This document shows positions 21,782-32,161 of a DNA stretch of 64,000 nt, in pieces. The position numbers and the translations under genes were made by a program. The notes under the pieces are model-generated. The model saw only the letters and a list, made by a program, of their open reading frames with translations. It was not told where the DNA came from and searched no databases. Location of the stretch: assembly GCF_018687715.1 (NCBI RefSeq), contig NC_056755.1, forward strand, positions 33,991,001-34,055,000, read 5' to 3'. Each line of letters begins with the position of its first letter. The first letter of the stretch is position 1. This stretch comes from Carya illinoinensis (lineage: Eukaryota; Streptophyta; Magnoliopsida; Fagales; Juglandaceae).

Positions 21782-23640
21782 CTTTTGAGTGTATTTTCGC
21801 TGAAATGGTTGTTTTTATTTTAATTAATATATTAGTTTATTTATTTTAATTTATTGCGTTTTAAAATTGGTTTTTAATTTAATTGATGTGTGTTTTATTT
21901 CTTTTAGTTTTTTTTACGGTTTTTAATCTCGTTGCGGCGGTTTAGTTTTGTTTTCCCGGAATGAGGATTAGACCTCATCTTCTTTCCCTACATCTCTTTT
22001 CTTTTTTCCTTTTTCTTTTTCCTTTTTTTCTTTTTCTTCTTTCTTTTTCTTTCTTTTTCTCTTTTTTTCTTTCTTTTCTTTTTCTTCCCCTTTCCCCGCG
22101 TCGACCCCGTCCCTCTCTCTCTCCTCCTCCCTCATGCCGGAACTGCTTCTACCCTCGACCTGCCGCCGTCCGGCCTCCGTGCGGCTTACCGCCCCCACCG
22201 GTTGACCCCTCTCCCTTCGGCGCACCTCACCACCAATTTCCAACCCCATCCGGCCGGTCGTTTGGCCGGAAAACCTCCTTAAAGCCTACACAGTTTTTAG
22301 CTCGATCCGCCGCCGTTGCTCCACCTCCAGCCACCATTTCTTCACCACTTCATCACCGGTCCCTTGCCGTCCTAACCCACCTATTTTCGGCCTCCAAAAA
22401 CCACCGGAACAACTCCCACGAGCTAGCTTTCCTTTTTGGAAAATCCGGCCTCTTTCCTGCGTTTTCGCCGCCAGCCACGGCCAACCACCACTTCCAATAG
22501 CTTCAAAATCATCCCTAGACCATTCCCTATCGATCCCAAGCCCTGGTTTGTCTCCGTTCAAAAGTGGGTATTTCGCCACAGTGATTTTCACTTTAACGTT
22601 TGTTTTTCTCCGCCGTTTGCAACGCCAGGTGTTTTCTAAAATTACCGTATAGCGCTGTAAGTATTTTCCAAACCCTATTTTCATATTTAAATATATATCA
22701 CTCATTCAATTTATTTTATCGGCTGGTTGGTTGATTCCGGACTGAGTCCGAGGAGTTCGGGGGTCGGATGGATGGAGGACGGAGTTGCTTGATTTATTGT
22801 ATTATGGTTGGTTGTTTGTTTTGTGCATTGATAATTGCATTTGCATGGTGCATACACGTGTATTTTATTTTATTTGAGAAATCCTGTTTTGTTGGCGTGA
22901 ATGGATTTTCGGGTGCGTGTGTCTCACGAGCCCAAGCCGGGATGGGTTATTATCTCGGTGGAGCTCCTCTGGTCACTTGGGAGTGGATAATACTGAGTGA
23001 CGTCCCCTGAGTTGTCGCTGGGCGGCGACGGGAGCGGGGCTAGAGGATGGCCTGGCCAGGTACGCGCTGGGCCGAGTCTGGGCATCGCTCTACTCACCAA
23101 CTCCGTGGCCCTTCGCTGGCGAGGGCTAGTGGATGGCCTGGCCAGGTACGCGCTAGGCGCGAGTCTGGGCATCGCTCGTTTAGGTGTCACATGCATAGTC
23201 GTTACCTGCGGTGTGGCACAGAGCCAGGGTGTGTGGGTGATCCCTAGGGGAGATCATGGTGCATGCAAAACCGGTTTGTTTTTATGGTTTTCAGGTGTGG
23301 GCCATTTTCTAGGAAAATGGCCAGTTTTGGTTTTGAGGCTTTTGATCCATTTTCTGGGAAAATGGTGGTTTGGGCCATTATCTGGGATAATGGCGAGGCT
23401 TGGTTTTGAGGATATGTTTTTATGGGTTAAATGGGTTTTTTTTGGCGTGCGTGGTAAAAATGTGGTTTTGCGGGACATGTGCATTGGCTTTTCTTGCATC
23501 CATGTTGCTTGAGTTCTATGTGTTTTTATCTGGTGGTGTTTGGGTTTTACTTACCTGCAGTACCATTTTTGGTTCCGTAGCTTTTGGTGCAGAGTTCAAG
23601 GATGAGGAGGAGGAGGCTGAGCCCGAGGATGCGACTCTGT
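21782..23640 (+). repeat. 5' LTR of T2, truncated at both ends
   Basis: It starts at CTTTTGAGTGTATTTTC, matching the T2 3' LTR from its 13th base. It runs to GATGCGACTCTGTCGGG and there fuses to gag sequence (GTGGAAGAAC). Confidence 0.85.
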
Positions 23641-26600
23641 CGGGTGGAAGAACAAACCCGCGACAAACAGTGCAAGCCCGGGTTTACACTGTCACACCCG
23701 GAGAGGTGGATGATGAGGCGCCAGCGACCCATGATGCTGGAGTAATCATAGGTATGGATTAATTTAATTTTAAGTTGGATTTAATTTTTGGGGTATTTGG
23801 TTTCTTCTTTGCTTTTTGGATTTCATGGGTTGATGTGTTTGGTTCAGGAAGAGTCCGTTTGTATGAGTTTTATGCTTGTACTTTGTTTGATTCTGGGGCG
23901 TCGCAGTCATTTGTATCTTCCACGTTTGTGCGGGTGTGTAATTTGGTCACGGAACCGTTGCCGAAGGCTATGGTAGTGGCTCTACCCGATGGTGAAATGG
24001 TGTGGTGTTCCAAGGTTGCTTTAGGATGCCCGTTAAATTTTGAGGGGAGGTTCTTGGATGCTGATTTGGTGGTGTTCAAGTTGTTGGGTTTTGATGTCAT
24101 CCTCGGGATGGATTGGCTATACCGATATTCTGCGAGTATTAATTGTAGAAGTCAGATAATTAGCTTTCAGCTCCCAGATGGTGATTGTCTAGAATTTGCA
24201 GGGAGTAAATTAAAAGAAAAGCCGATAATTATATCGGCGATTCAAGCAAGAAGAGAGATTGCATGGGGAGTGGATGCATTCCTGGTTCAGATGGTGTCCA
24301 CGCCGTCTGAGGAGAAGTCGTTGGCAGACATTCCAGTTGTGGAAGAATTCCCCGATGTGTTTGTGGATGACTTGCCCGGACTACCCCCTGTTCGGGAAAT
24401 GGAGTTTGTTATAGACTTGGAACCTGGAGCAGCTCCTGTGCATAAAGCTCATTATCGCATGGCACCGGCTGAATTAAAAGAGTTGAAGACTCAGTTGCAA
24501 GAGCTGGTAGAGAAGGGATTTATTCAGCCTAGTACGTCACCGTGGGGTGCACCAGTTTTATTTGTTAAAAAGAAAGATGGAACCCTCCGAATGTGCATTG
24601 ATTATCGGGAATTGAACAAGGTGACCATCAAAAATAAATATCCTCTCCCGCGGATAGATGATTTATTTGATCAACTTCAAGGAGCAGCCGTGTTCTCTAA
24701 AATTGATCTGAGGTCGGGATACTACCAGCTGAGGATCAGAGACAAGGATGTGCCTAAAACTGCCTTCAGGTCGAGGTATGGACATTACGAATTTAAGGTG
24801 ATGCCATTTGGGTTAGCTAATGCCCCTGTTGCTGTCATGGATTTAATGAATCGAGTATCTCAACCTTATCTGGATTCATTTGTGGTAGTGTTCATCGATG
24901 ATATTCTGATTTATTCCCGAGATGTTGAAGAGCATGTGTATCATCTTCGTCTGGTACTTGGGAAATTGAGGGAACACCAGTTATACGCCAAGCTCAGCAA
25001 GTGTGAATTCTGGTTGGAAGAAATTAAATTTCTTGGGCATGTAATTTCCCGAGACGGAGTGGCTGTTGATCCTCGTAAGGTAGAAGCCATTTTGTCATAG
25101 CAGTGCCCGACTACAGTGCGCGAGATCCGGAGTTTCTTGGGGCTCGCCGGGTACTACCGAAGATTTGTAGAGGGTTTTGCTCGCCTATCCGGACCTCTCA
25201 CAGCTTTGACTCGGAAGAATACAGAATTTGTTTGGTCAGATAAATGTGAGAGAAGTTTCCAAGAATTAAAGAACAGGTTGACGACGACACCAGTTTTAGC
25301 GCTCCCAGAACCGCATAAGCCATTCGTAGTCTTCAGTGATGCGTCTAAGTTTGGTTTGGGTTGTGTCCTTATGCAGGAAGGACGGGTTGTTGCCTATGCA
25401 TCTCGTCAACTAAAGGACCATGAGAAGAATTATCCGACGCACGATCTAGAATTGGCTGCGATTGTTTTTGCTCTCAAGATCTGGCGGCACTTCTTGTATG
25501 GGGAAGCTTGCGAGGTATTTACTGATCACAAGAGCTTGAAGCATTTGTTTTCCCAGAAAAATCTGAATATGAGGCAGAGGCGATGGCTGGAGCTAATCAG
25601 TGACTATCAGTGTGAGATCAAGTACCATCCGGGGAAGGCTAATATAGTTGCTGATGCTTTGAGCCGGAAGTCACACTTGGAGGATGAAGCCGAGCCGTCA
25701 GAATTGGATTCGTTGCTTTGTGGGATGAGAAGACTCCTTATAGAGAGTTCACAGCAAGAAGAGATTTTATCTTCAGTTCTTGATATTCGGGTAACTGATT
25801 TTGAAGAATTGAAGACTCTCCAAAGGAAGGATCCAAAGCTGCTGAACATCAGGAAAAGAGTCAGAAAATCTCGAGGGCCGTTGCATTATAGCATGGATAA
25901 CGATGGGATACTTCGGTTCCGAGATCAAAGAGTGGTACCTAAAGACTCAGAATTCAAAGAACGGATCATGGCAGAAGCTCATGCGGCCCCTTATTCAGTT
26001 CATCCCGGCAGTACAAAGATGTATCGGGACTTGAAGAAAAATTACTGGTGGGATGGAATGAAGAAGGATATTGCCGTGTATGTTGAGAAATGCCACACAT
26101 GCCGTCAAGTGAAGGCCGAGCATCAGAGACCTGCAGGTATGCTCCAACCCCTCCCTATTCCTGAGTGGAAATGGGATGACATCATGATGGACTTTGTAGT
26201 GGGTTTGCCGAGAATGCCTACTGGGAAAAATTCTGTTTGGGTGATTGTTGACCAGTTAACGAAAAGTGCTCATTTCCTGCCTGTTAATAACACCGACTCC
26301 TTGGGTAAGTTGACACCCTTGTACGTGAAAGAAATAGTGCGGCTGCACGGCATACCAAAGAGTATAGTGTCGGATCGAGACCCGAGGTTCATGTCGCAGT
26401 TCTGGAAGAGTTTGCAGGAAGCTTTGGGTACTAAGTTGAAGTTCAGTACTGCATATCACCCGCAGACAGACGGCCAATCAGAGCGCACCATTCAGACCCT
26501 TGAAGACATGTTGCGAGCATGTGTCATGGAATTTCAAGGGAGTTGGGAAAACCATTTGCCGCTCATCGAGTTTGCATATAATAACAGCTTCGATGCGACC

Positions 26601-27233
26601 ATTCAGATGGCTCCCTATGAGGCTCTTTATGGGAGAAAGTGCAGGTCGCCCTTGTGTTAGGATGAAGTCGGGGAGAGTAGGATAATTGGACCCGAAATCA
26701 TTCAAGAAATGCAAAGCCAAGTCCGGATCATCAGAGATAAAATGGCGGCAACTCAGAGTCGCCAGAAAAGTTACGCTGATACCAGGAGGAGAGAGTTATC
26801 TTTTGAAGTTGGTGATTGGGTTTACCTTAAAGTCTCTCCCATGAGAGGTGTTAAGCGTTTTGGTAAGAAGAGGAAGTTGGATACGAGGTATGTTGGCCCT
26901 TTTCAGATTCTAGAGAAGGTAGGGTCCGTCGCCTATAGAGTTGCTTTGCCAGGATATTTTGGGGATATTCATGATGTCTTCCATGTATCGTCCCTGAAGA
27001 AGAGCTTTGGATAGCAAGAGCCACGCTTCATCGACCCAGCGGGTATTCAGTTGCAACTGGATCTCACTTATGAAGTTGTTCCGTCGCAGATCATGGATTG
27101 GAAGGAGCAACAGTTGAGGTCCAAGACGATACCTTTGGTTAAGGTGGCTTGGGGAGATCCGTTAGCACAAAACTTCTCTTGGGAGCGAGCAGCGGACATG
27201 AGGGAGCAGTACCCGTACTTGTTTGAAGGATGA
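23641..27233 (+). pseudogene. T2 gag remnant, protease, RT, RNase H, integrase, chromodomain
   Basis: Reading starts in the last 40 codons of gag ([15 protein letters not shown]), passes the probable 96-nt intron, then protease ([10 protein letters not shown]), RT with KIDLRSGY and FIDDILIYS intact, RNase H with SDASKFG intact, integrase with all three acidic residues, and the chromodomain tail. Stops lie at 23760 (inside the intron), 25098 (Trp to TAG), 26658 (Trp to TAG) and 27012 (Gln to TAG). A further stop lies between 27015 and 27050, and the last frame ends at 27233. All three named coding stops are transitions. T2 kept catalytic residues that T1 lost, so the two copies decayed independently. 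Confidence 0.88.
23752..23847 (+). other. Probable spliceosomal intron in T2
   Basis: Same position and same 96-nt length as in T1, with GTATGG and GGTTCAG ends kept. An in-frame TAA (23760-23762) sits inside; it would be harmless if the intron is spliced. Confidence 0.65.
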
Positions 27234-27336
27234 AGGTATGTATCTTAATCTGGGTCACAGATGGTTTGTGTGTTTTTATGAGGCTTCTTTAAGTTGGTGG
27301 TTGATCTTGCAAATTTTGAGGACGAAATTTGTTTTT

Positions 27337-27348
27337 AAGGGGGGAGGA
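27337..27348 (+). promoter_or_regulatory. Polypurine tract of T2
   Basis: AAGGGGGGAGGA directly precedes the 3' LTR. Confidence 0.85.
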
Positions 27349-29476
27349 TGTGATGACCCGCTTTTGAGTGTATTTTCGCTGAAATGGTTGTTTTTATTTT
27401 AATTAATATTAGTTTATTTATTTTAATTTATTGCATTTTAAAATTGATTTTTAATTTAATTGATGTGTGTTTTATTTCTTTTAGTTTTTTTTACAGTTTT
27501 TAATTTCGTTGCGGCGGTTTAGTTTTGTTTTCCCGGAATGAGGATTAGACCTCATCTTCTTTCCCTACACCTCTTTTCTTTTTTCCTTTTTCTTTTTCCT
27601 TTTTCTCTTTTTCTTCTTTCTTTTTCTTTCTTTTTCTCTCTTTTTCTTTCTTTTCTTTTTCTTCCCCTTTCCCCGCGTCGACCCCGTCCCTCTCTCGCCG
27701 AAACTGCTTCTGCCCTCGACCCGCCGCCGTCTGGCCGCCGTGTGGCTCACCGTCCCCACCGGTCGACCCCTCACCCTTCGGCGCACCTCACCACCAATTT
27801 CCAGCCCCATCCGGCTGGCCGTTTGGCCGGAAAACCTCTTAAAGCCTACACGGTTTTTAGCTCGATCCGATGCCATCGCTCCACCACCGGTCACCATTTC
27901 TTCACCACTTCATCACCGGTCCCTTGCCGTCCTAACCCACCTATTTTCGGCCTCCAACGACCACCGGAACAGCTCCCACGAGCTAGCTTTCCTTTTTGGG
28001 AAATCCGGCCTCTTTTCGCCGTTTTCGCCGCCACCCACGGCCAACCACCACTTCCAATAGCTTCACAATCATCCCTAGACCATTGCCTATCGATCCCAAG
28101 CCCTGGTTTGTCCCCGTTCAAAAGTGGGTATTTCACAACCCACGGCCACAGTGATTTTCACTGTAACGTTACTTTTTCTCCGCCGTTTGCAATGCCAGGT
28201 GTTTTCTAAAATTACCGTATAGCGCTGTAAGTATTTTCCAAACCCTATTTTCAGATTTAAATATATATCGCTCATTCAATTTATTTTATCGGCTGGTTGG
28301 TTGATTCCGGACTGAGTCCGAGGAGTTCGGGGGTCGGATGGATGGAGGACGGAGTTGCTTGATTTATTGTATTATGGTTGGTTGTTTGTTTTGTGCATTG
28401 ATAATTGCATTTGCATGGTGCATGCACGTGTATTTTATTTTATTTGAGAAATCCTGTTTTGTTTGCGTGAATGGATTTTCGAGTGCGTGTGTCTCACGAG
28501 CCCAAGCCGGGATGGGTTATTATCTCGGTGGAGCTCCTCTGGTCATTCGGGAGTGGATAAAACTGAGTGACATCCCTTGAGTTGTCGCTGGGCGACGACG
28601 GGAGTGGGGCTAGAGGATGGCCTGGCCAGGTACGCGCTGGGCGCGAGTCTGGGCATCGCTCTACTCACCGACTCCGTGGCCCTTCGCTGGCGCGGGCTAG
28701 AGGATGGCCTGGCCAGGTACGCGCTGGGCGCGAGTCTGGGCATCGCTCGTTTAGGTGTCACATGCATAGTGGTTACCTGTGGTGTGGCACAGAGCCAGGG
28801 TGTGCGGGTGATCCCTAGGGGAGATCATGGTGCATGCAAAACCGGTTTGTTTTTATGGTTTTCAGATGTGGGCCATTTTCTGGGAAAATGGCGAGTTTTG
28901 GTTTTGAGGCTTTTGATCCATTTTCTGGGAAAATGGTGGTTTGGGCCATTATCTGGGATAATGGCGAGGCTTGGTTTTGAGGATATGTTTTTATGGGTTA
29001 AATGGGTTTTTTTTGGCGTGCGTGGTAAAAATGTGGTTTTGCGGGACATGTGCATTGGCTTTTCTTGCATCCATGTTGCTTGAGTTCTGTGTTTTTATCT
29101 GGTGGTGTCTGGGTTTTACTTACCTGCGGTACCATTTTTGGTTCCGTAGCTTTTGGTGTAGAGTTCGAGGGTGAGGAGGAGGAGGCTGAGCCCGAGGATG
29201 CGGCTCCGCCGGGTTGCTGATGTTATGATTTGTATTTGATATTATATTATATTCGTGTTTTGTAATATTTATTTATGTATGTTTTGAATAGCTTTGTATT
29301 AAACAAGAAAAAATTCTGGTACTTAGTTATTGACTTGCTTTTCGCTGCGTATTTCTCGTGCACATTGTTGCTTTCGCACACACTTGGCACACGTAGTTAG
29401 GGTGGTGACCCGTGATGTCATCATCCGGACGTCTCGATTTCCCCGTGTCCGTGCGTGGGGATTTGGGGGCGTCACA
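27349..29476 (+). repeat. 3' LTR of T2 (complete)
   Basis: A 2128-bp LTR from TGTGATGACCCGC to GGGGGCGTCACA. Inside are the pyrimidine tract (27570-27700), a GC-rich duplicated block with GGCCTGGCCAGGTACGCG (about 28606-28755) and a palindrome cluster (28866-28975). Confidence 0.9.
28866..28975. repeat. Cluster of CCATTTTC/GAAAATGG palindromes in T2 LTR
   Basis: Three imperfect palindromes in tandem: CCATTTTCTGGGAAAATGG twice and CCATTATCTGGGATAATGG once. The same cluster is in the 5' LTR (about 23290-23397). More copies occur in the minus-strand LTRs near 49010-49200 and 60660-60890. Confidence 0.8.
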
Positions 29477-29569
29477 CCTATATTTGAGGTGGAGACTCAC
29501 TTGTTCTTAAATGGGATTAATCCAAATTAAACCCAATGGATATTTTATGGGGAGGAGGAAACATAGAAT

Positions 29570-30130
29570 GTGAATGATGCAGTGACGATCTCAAGGTTAG
29601 TGATGAAGATGAATACATCGATGACATGGACCATATGTTAGATGAAATCTAGACAGCACATTCATTGATGTTCCCCAAGACAACACTCCATTGGCAACTC
29701 GCCCATCCATACCTAAACCTTTACCAACATCATCTTTTAACCATCTATTAGAGGATACCCATCTATTAAGTTCTTAAACATTAAAACATTTGGTGGTTGG
29801 TCAATAAAGTCATTTGATATGCTCCTTAACTTGTTGCAGTCTGTCTCTCCTGATGCTGAATTGACATAGTCATATGAGGAGTCAAGCTCATTGGAGTGGG
29901 ATTTGGGCTTCAAGTACTACAAAATTCATGCCTACCCCAACGACTGTATTTTATCTTGGAAGGAAAATGCCGAAAAGAATGAGTCCCTAAGTGTAAGGCT
30001 TTGAGGTGGATGTCAAACACACATTGGACACGAGTTATCCCTCAAAAGGTGTTGCGTCATCTCCCATTAAAGCCAAGATTGCAAAGGCTATATGTGTTTG
30101 CAAAGATAGCAGGTGATCTGAGATGGCATA
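29570..30130 (+). pseudogene. Relic of CACTA TNP2-type transposase
   Basis: With several frame changes and stops the plus strand gives IKTFGGWSIKSFDMLLNLL, then LGFKYYKIHAYPNDC followed by WKEN, then RWMSN, VLRHLPLKPRLQRLY and a final RWHKE. These match the order of conserved blocks of TNP2 (Transposase_21) proteins from plant CACTA elements, N-terminal to the catalytic centre. No termini were found around it. It is a fragment, not part of the complete CACTA at 36077. Confidence 0.7.
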
Positions 30131-30339
30131 AAGAGCAATGAGTGACTGATAAGACTAATATGTGTTGTGGTCAATTGGAAAGATACTTTAATTTGGTGGA
30201 GTAATTGTAAACAAAAAGATAAAGTAGGCTTGCTAGCTGCTTCAATGACTCCTTTATAAATTTCTCATATATTGGTCTTTTGAGTTGATCAACAGGTCCT
30301 TGAATCTAATTAATTGAAGTTTTTAACTGTACAAGCTCT

Positions 30340-31655
30340 TATGACTTTTAACTCTATTGCTACCAATTAATTGATGTGGATTATGCATCAGCTGAAGCCA
30401 ATGTGAGAGAACTGATTGATTGCAACACAAAGTGGTGGGATGTAAGGAAAATTAGAGTTGTATTCAATCCAAATATAGCAGCTAAGATCTTCAAGATTAG
30501 TCCAAGTCCAAGTGACGTTGAAGATAAATGGATTTGGGACCAAGAAAAGGGTGGCAAATTTAGTGTCAAAAGTGCCTATCAAACTTTTAGAGCTAGCAAA
30601 GGTGAGAGCACAGGGGAAACCTCGAATGTTAGAATCCAAAACTCATTATGCATGGTCTGCCCTATAGAAGTTGAAGATTCCCAACAAAGTTAAATTATTT
30701 TCCTGGAGAGCATGCAGGAATGGACTTCCAACTTTTGATAATCTTAGAAGAAGATAGATTGATGTGGATGATAGATGTATTTTATGCAAAGACAAATTAA
30801 TAGAGGATCTACCACATGCCCTTCTGCACTGTTCAAGTATTTATGATCTTTGGGTTAGATATGTTCCTCTTATACAAAATGTGGATCAGAATATGTCATA
30901 AAGGGAAGTGCCTCTGTGCATTAAGGAAGAAGGCACACTTGATGAGCTTACAATTTTTGTACAGTTTGCATGGGGCTTTTGGTTCATAAGAAATATATTG
31001 GTGCATGAAAAAGTATGCATGGAACCACATCAGGTGATAGAGTTTGCTTTCTCAATGAAAAAGGTTCCTAATATCATGAGGCAAGTCCTAGTTTCTCAAC
31101 AAAAGACAAGCTATAGGTGGCAACCCCTACCAGTAGACTTTCTAAAATTGAATATAGATGGTGCAATGTTCTCTGATCAAAAGAAGGGTGTAGTGGGAAT
31201 CATTCTCATAGATACAAAATGGGATGCTGTGAGGGCAGCTAGTAAAGTGAAAGAGGGGGTTTAAGATCTTGCTACTTTTGAAATTCTTGCCTTATTTCGA
31301 GGCCTGCAAGTATGTGCAAATATGGGGATAGGAAAGCTTATACTTGAAAATGACTGCTTGATGATGGTTTTTGAGCTTCAAGATGTCAATGTTTCATATG
31401 CCCCACAAAGAGTTTTAGGACAAGGAACAAAAAGACTCCTGCAACTATTTAAGGAGTGCAACATTCAACATGCTAATCGACTAGGAAATGTGGCAGCACA
31501 CAGGCTTGCCAGACATGCTTGGAATGTTGAAGATATAGAGATGCGGTGGGATGGTATTCTTATTCATGTATCCCAAGCAATATGGCTGGACAAACATTCT
31601 TTGTAATGTCTCTATTTTATGAATATGAAGTTTTCCTATTAAAAAAAAAAAAACA
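30340..31655 (+). mobile_element. 5'-truncated L1-type LINE with poly(A) tail
   Basis: This is the 3' end of a plant LINE: the end of the RT ORF (zinc-binding domain), an RNase H domain and a short 3' UTR ending GTTTTCCTATT followed by 13 A at 31641-31653. The minus-strand LINE at 47937 ends in the same kind of sequence. The 5' limit is not visible, and no target duplication was found by eye. Confidence 0.75.
30376..31606 (+). pseudogene. LINE RT C-terminus, zinc-binding domain and RNase H (decayed)
   Basis: Blocks in order: EDKWIWDQEKGGKFSVKSAY (end of the RT region); then, after a frame change near 30630, a zf-RVT-like part (KLFSWRACRNGLPTF, CILCKD, HALLHCS); then an RNase H (LKLNIDGAMF, FEILALFRGLQV, ENDCLM, NRLGNVAAHRLARHAW). 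Stops interrupt at about 30757, 30899 and 31262. The final ORF stops at 31604-31606. The RNase H acidic residues are present but the frame is broken. Confidence 0.75.
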
Positions 31656-32161
31656 TTAATGCAGATTACATCATAGAATATTTATCGGAAATGGAGTCAT
31701 GAAGTTGAGTTTTTGGCAAGGTAAGGTGATGTCGGTAACTCAAAATTTTACTTCATGTCCTTTCAATTCTCTTCACAGAATCACAACTCTTGTATGAATT
31801 CATGCTAAATTTTACAAATATTATTTTTTATTTTTTTGAGATTGCATATAGTTTAGTCTTTATTCTTTAAATAGTTATACCAATGTACCATGCTTGGGTT
31901 TTGGGATCAAGTTAGGTAATTCCCAAGTTTTTTTATTCATAACAAATTGTGTTATTTCCCAATAGATTACTTTAATAAAATTGGCCTACGTCTTTTTTAT
32001 AAAAGAAACGGAAAGAAAAGTATCGGCAGCAAATTACCAACGTAATCAAGGTGCCCTTTTATTGTAGATATTGCATATCAAACTTCGAAATAAGACTAGC
32101 GATATTGGTACAAATTATTAAAGATTGATGACAATAATTAAGCATATCATTATGTAATGGG
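31656..32161. other. AT-rich intergenic DNA
   Basis: I see no gene, terminal repeat or array between the LINE tail and the hAT element. Confidence 0.5.

Larger units (their letters stand above)
21782..29476 (+). mobile_element. T-family chromovirus T2, internally deleted
   Basis: T2 has a 5' LTR lacking its first 12 bases and its last roughly 290 bp, a direct junction into the 3' part of gag, pol, a PPT and a full 3' LTR (27349-29476). The 3' flank is CCTAT; the 5' flank (AACAG) does not match, as expected from the broken 5' end. The primer site, leader, gag capsid region and zinc knuckle are gone. T2's LTRs form a subgroup distinct from T1: palindromes around 23290 and 28870, and GGCCTGGCCAGGTACGCG blocks. 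Confidence 0.88.

Noticed and set aside
30300..30380. Target duplication of the plus-strand LINE
   Set aside because: No convincing repeat of the sequence after the poly(A) (CATTAATGCAG) was found upstream.
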